DNA from: Maricurvus nonylphenolicus
Lineage (GTDB): Bacteria > Pseudomonadota > Gammaproteobacteria > Pseudomonadales > Cellvibrionaceae
Reading direction: 5' to 3'
Assembly: GCF_042854845.1 (NCBI RefSeq)
Contig: NZ_AP031498.1
Location: forward strand, 5,332,001 to 5,396,000
DNA: 64,000 nt
Shown: piece after piece, positions 63,290 to 64,000 of the stretch
Layout of the letters: each line of letters opens with the position of its first letter
Position numbering within the stretch: the stretch's first letter is position 1
Position numbers and translations under genes: made by a program
Notes under the pieces: model-generated
Seen by the model: the letters and a program-made list of their open reading frames with translations, nothing else
The model's database searches: none
Told to the model about the DNA's origin: nothing

Positions 63290-64000
63290 ATGCGTAATTT
63301 GTCCATTGCGATTTTGTCCCTAATGCTTTTGGGAGGATGCACCCAAAGTGAGCTTTCTGCTCGGCCAGACGACGCCGTGGTGCGAGGTATTAACTTCGTC
63401 GGTATGTCTGTCAGCAACTTGGAGCAATCAACCGCCCTGTATCAGAACGCCTTTGATCTAAAATTGGCCCGGGAAGCAGACATTCAGCAGTCGGCTGTGA
63501 TTGATGCGCTATCCGGCCGAGAAGATACCCGTGTCTCAACTCGACTGATGAAAAGTGCCAATGCTCAAGTGCTATTTATGGAGTTTGACGACTCGCCCAT
63601 ACAAGCCCTAAATACCGAGCCAGTCCCTGTTAACGGACCGGGCATTGCTCACGTTTGCTACCAGGCAGCTCAAAAACACAACGCCTACGAGCGTTTTCTT
63701 GAGGGCGGTGCAACACACATTGGTGATCGGGAGATAGTACAGCTGCTCAAGCGGAACCCCGTCTACTACGCTTACGCGCATGATCATGACAAAACCATTG
63801 TTGAGATCGAACATGTCGATATCGCTGCACTTGACCTGCCAGGTCCTCCCAAGAACGAATATCGTATTCGGCAAGTGGCGTTGTCCACACCCGATATCGA
63901 CCGGGCTGTAGACTTTTATTCGGCTCTGCTGCAGGGGGAGCCTCGTCGCGTTGGCGGATTCATAAAACTCTCTGGAGAAAACTTTGACAAGATCTCCGGT
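63290..64000 (+). CDS. VOC-fold (glyoxalase-like) lipoprotein, partial
   Basis: The first 237 codons are in the window; the 3' end is cut off. The N-terminus is a lipoprotein signal with lipobox LLGGC (Cys17). Two VOC-type modules follow: GINFVGMSVSNLEQSTALYQNAFDLKL with GIAHVCYQ, then YRIRQVALSTPDIDRAVDFYSALL. VOC enzymes use a metal for dioxygenase, lyase or isomerase reactions and are normally cytoplasmic; an exported, anchored form is unusual. GTGCGAGG precedes the first module. It follows the receptor gene by 249 bp after a terminator and probably belongs to the same degradation locus. Confidence 0.85.
   Translation, partial: MRNLSIAILSLMLLGGCTQSELSARPDDAVVRGINFVGMSVSNLEQSTALYQNAFDLKLAREADIQQSAVIDALSGREDTRVSTRLMKSANAQVLFMEFDDSPIQALNTEPVPVNGPGIAHVCYQAAQKHNAYERFLEGGATHIGDREIVQLLKRNPVYYAYAHDHDKTIVEIEHVDIAALDLPGPPKNEYRIRQVALSTPDIDRAVDFYSALLQGEPRRVGGFIKLSGENFDKISG

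Noticed and set aside
1..64000. Phage, IS element, integron or CRISPR array
   Set aside because: No integrase, transposase, terminal inverted repeats with target duplications, or regularly spaced repeats were seen; the short palindromes are isolated REP-like elements.

Overview
This window looks like a chromosomal stretch of a free-living, probably marine gammaproteobacterium. I saw no plasmid, phage, IS or CRISPR signatures. The block ilvE / waaF-waaC-waaG-waaP / two further core kinases / carbamoyltransferase, next to glnE, has the gene order known from Pseudomonas. The TtpC-type TonB2 operon and the ThyA subtype recall Vibrio/Alteromonas-like marine bacteria. Many TonB-dependent receptors, arabinose-binding-type AraC regulators and alpha/beta hydrolases suggest an oligotrophic degrader of the Cellvibrionales/Spongiibacteraceae kind. 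That placement is inference from gene content, not a phylogeny.

Layout. 1-6.7 kb: a partial PpiC-like isomerase, a TauE/SafE permease, and a LysR regulator divergent from a TonB-dependent receptor followed by a Tat-exported PhoD-like phosphatase. 6.8-14.2 kb: a leftward LPS inner-core operon (waaF, waaC, waaG, waaP, two InaA-type kinases, a carbamoyltransferase) with mostly overlapping stop and start codons. 14.4-20.3 kb: ilvE, glnE and a PilB/GspE ATPase. 20.5-24.6 kb: PhoU-like protein plus Pit phosphate transporter, outer-membrane phospholipase A and a DUF4126 membrane protein. 24.7-35 kb: an acyl-CoA ligase with a divergent AraC regulator, argA/argE, a Prx5-type peroxiredoxin, a haloalkane-dehalogenase-like hydrolase with a divergent AraC regulator, and ilvD.

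35.2-37.8 kb holds the least ordinary locus: a membrane-anchored coiled-coil protein of 721 residues with a possible GAF-like C-terminal part, followed 36 bp later by a stand-alone BLUF blue-light receptor with all the expected flavin-site residues. 37.9-43.1 kb: a six-gene TonB2-type energy-transduction operon (DUF3450, TtpC-like, ExbB, ExbD, TonB, TPR), presumably energising receptors such as the two encoded here. 43.4-46.6 kb: lgt-thyA-folA and a second TauE/SafE permease. 46.8-51.6 kb: a hotdog protein, an AraC regulator, a thioesterase and a cytoplasmic formate-dehydrogenase-like molybdoenzyme. 51.8-56.2 kb: an NRDE protein, a YcbB-like L,D-transpeptidase with a YcbK-like DUF882 protein, and an LpxL-family acyltransferase. 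56.2-64 kb: a probable uptake and catabolic locus (MFS, TetR, hydrolase, SDR, TonB-dependent receptor, VOC-fold lipoprotein, the last cut by the window edge).

Two families of 27-bp REP-like palindromes sit only between convergent genes (15.5, 24.6, 30.7 and 56.2 kb), and several clear intrinsic terminators separate transcription units.
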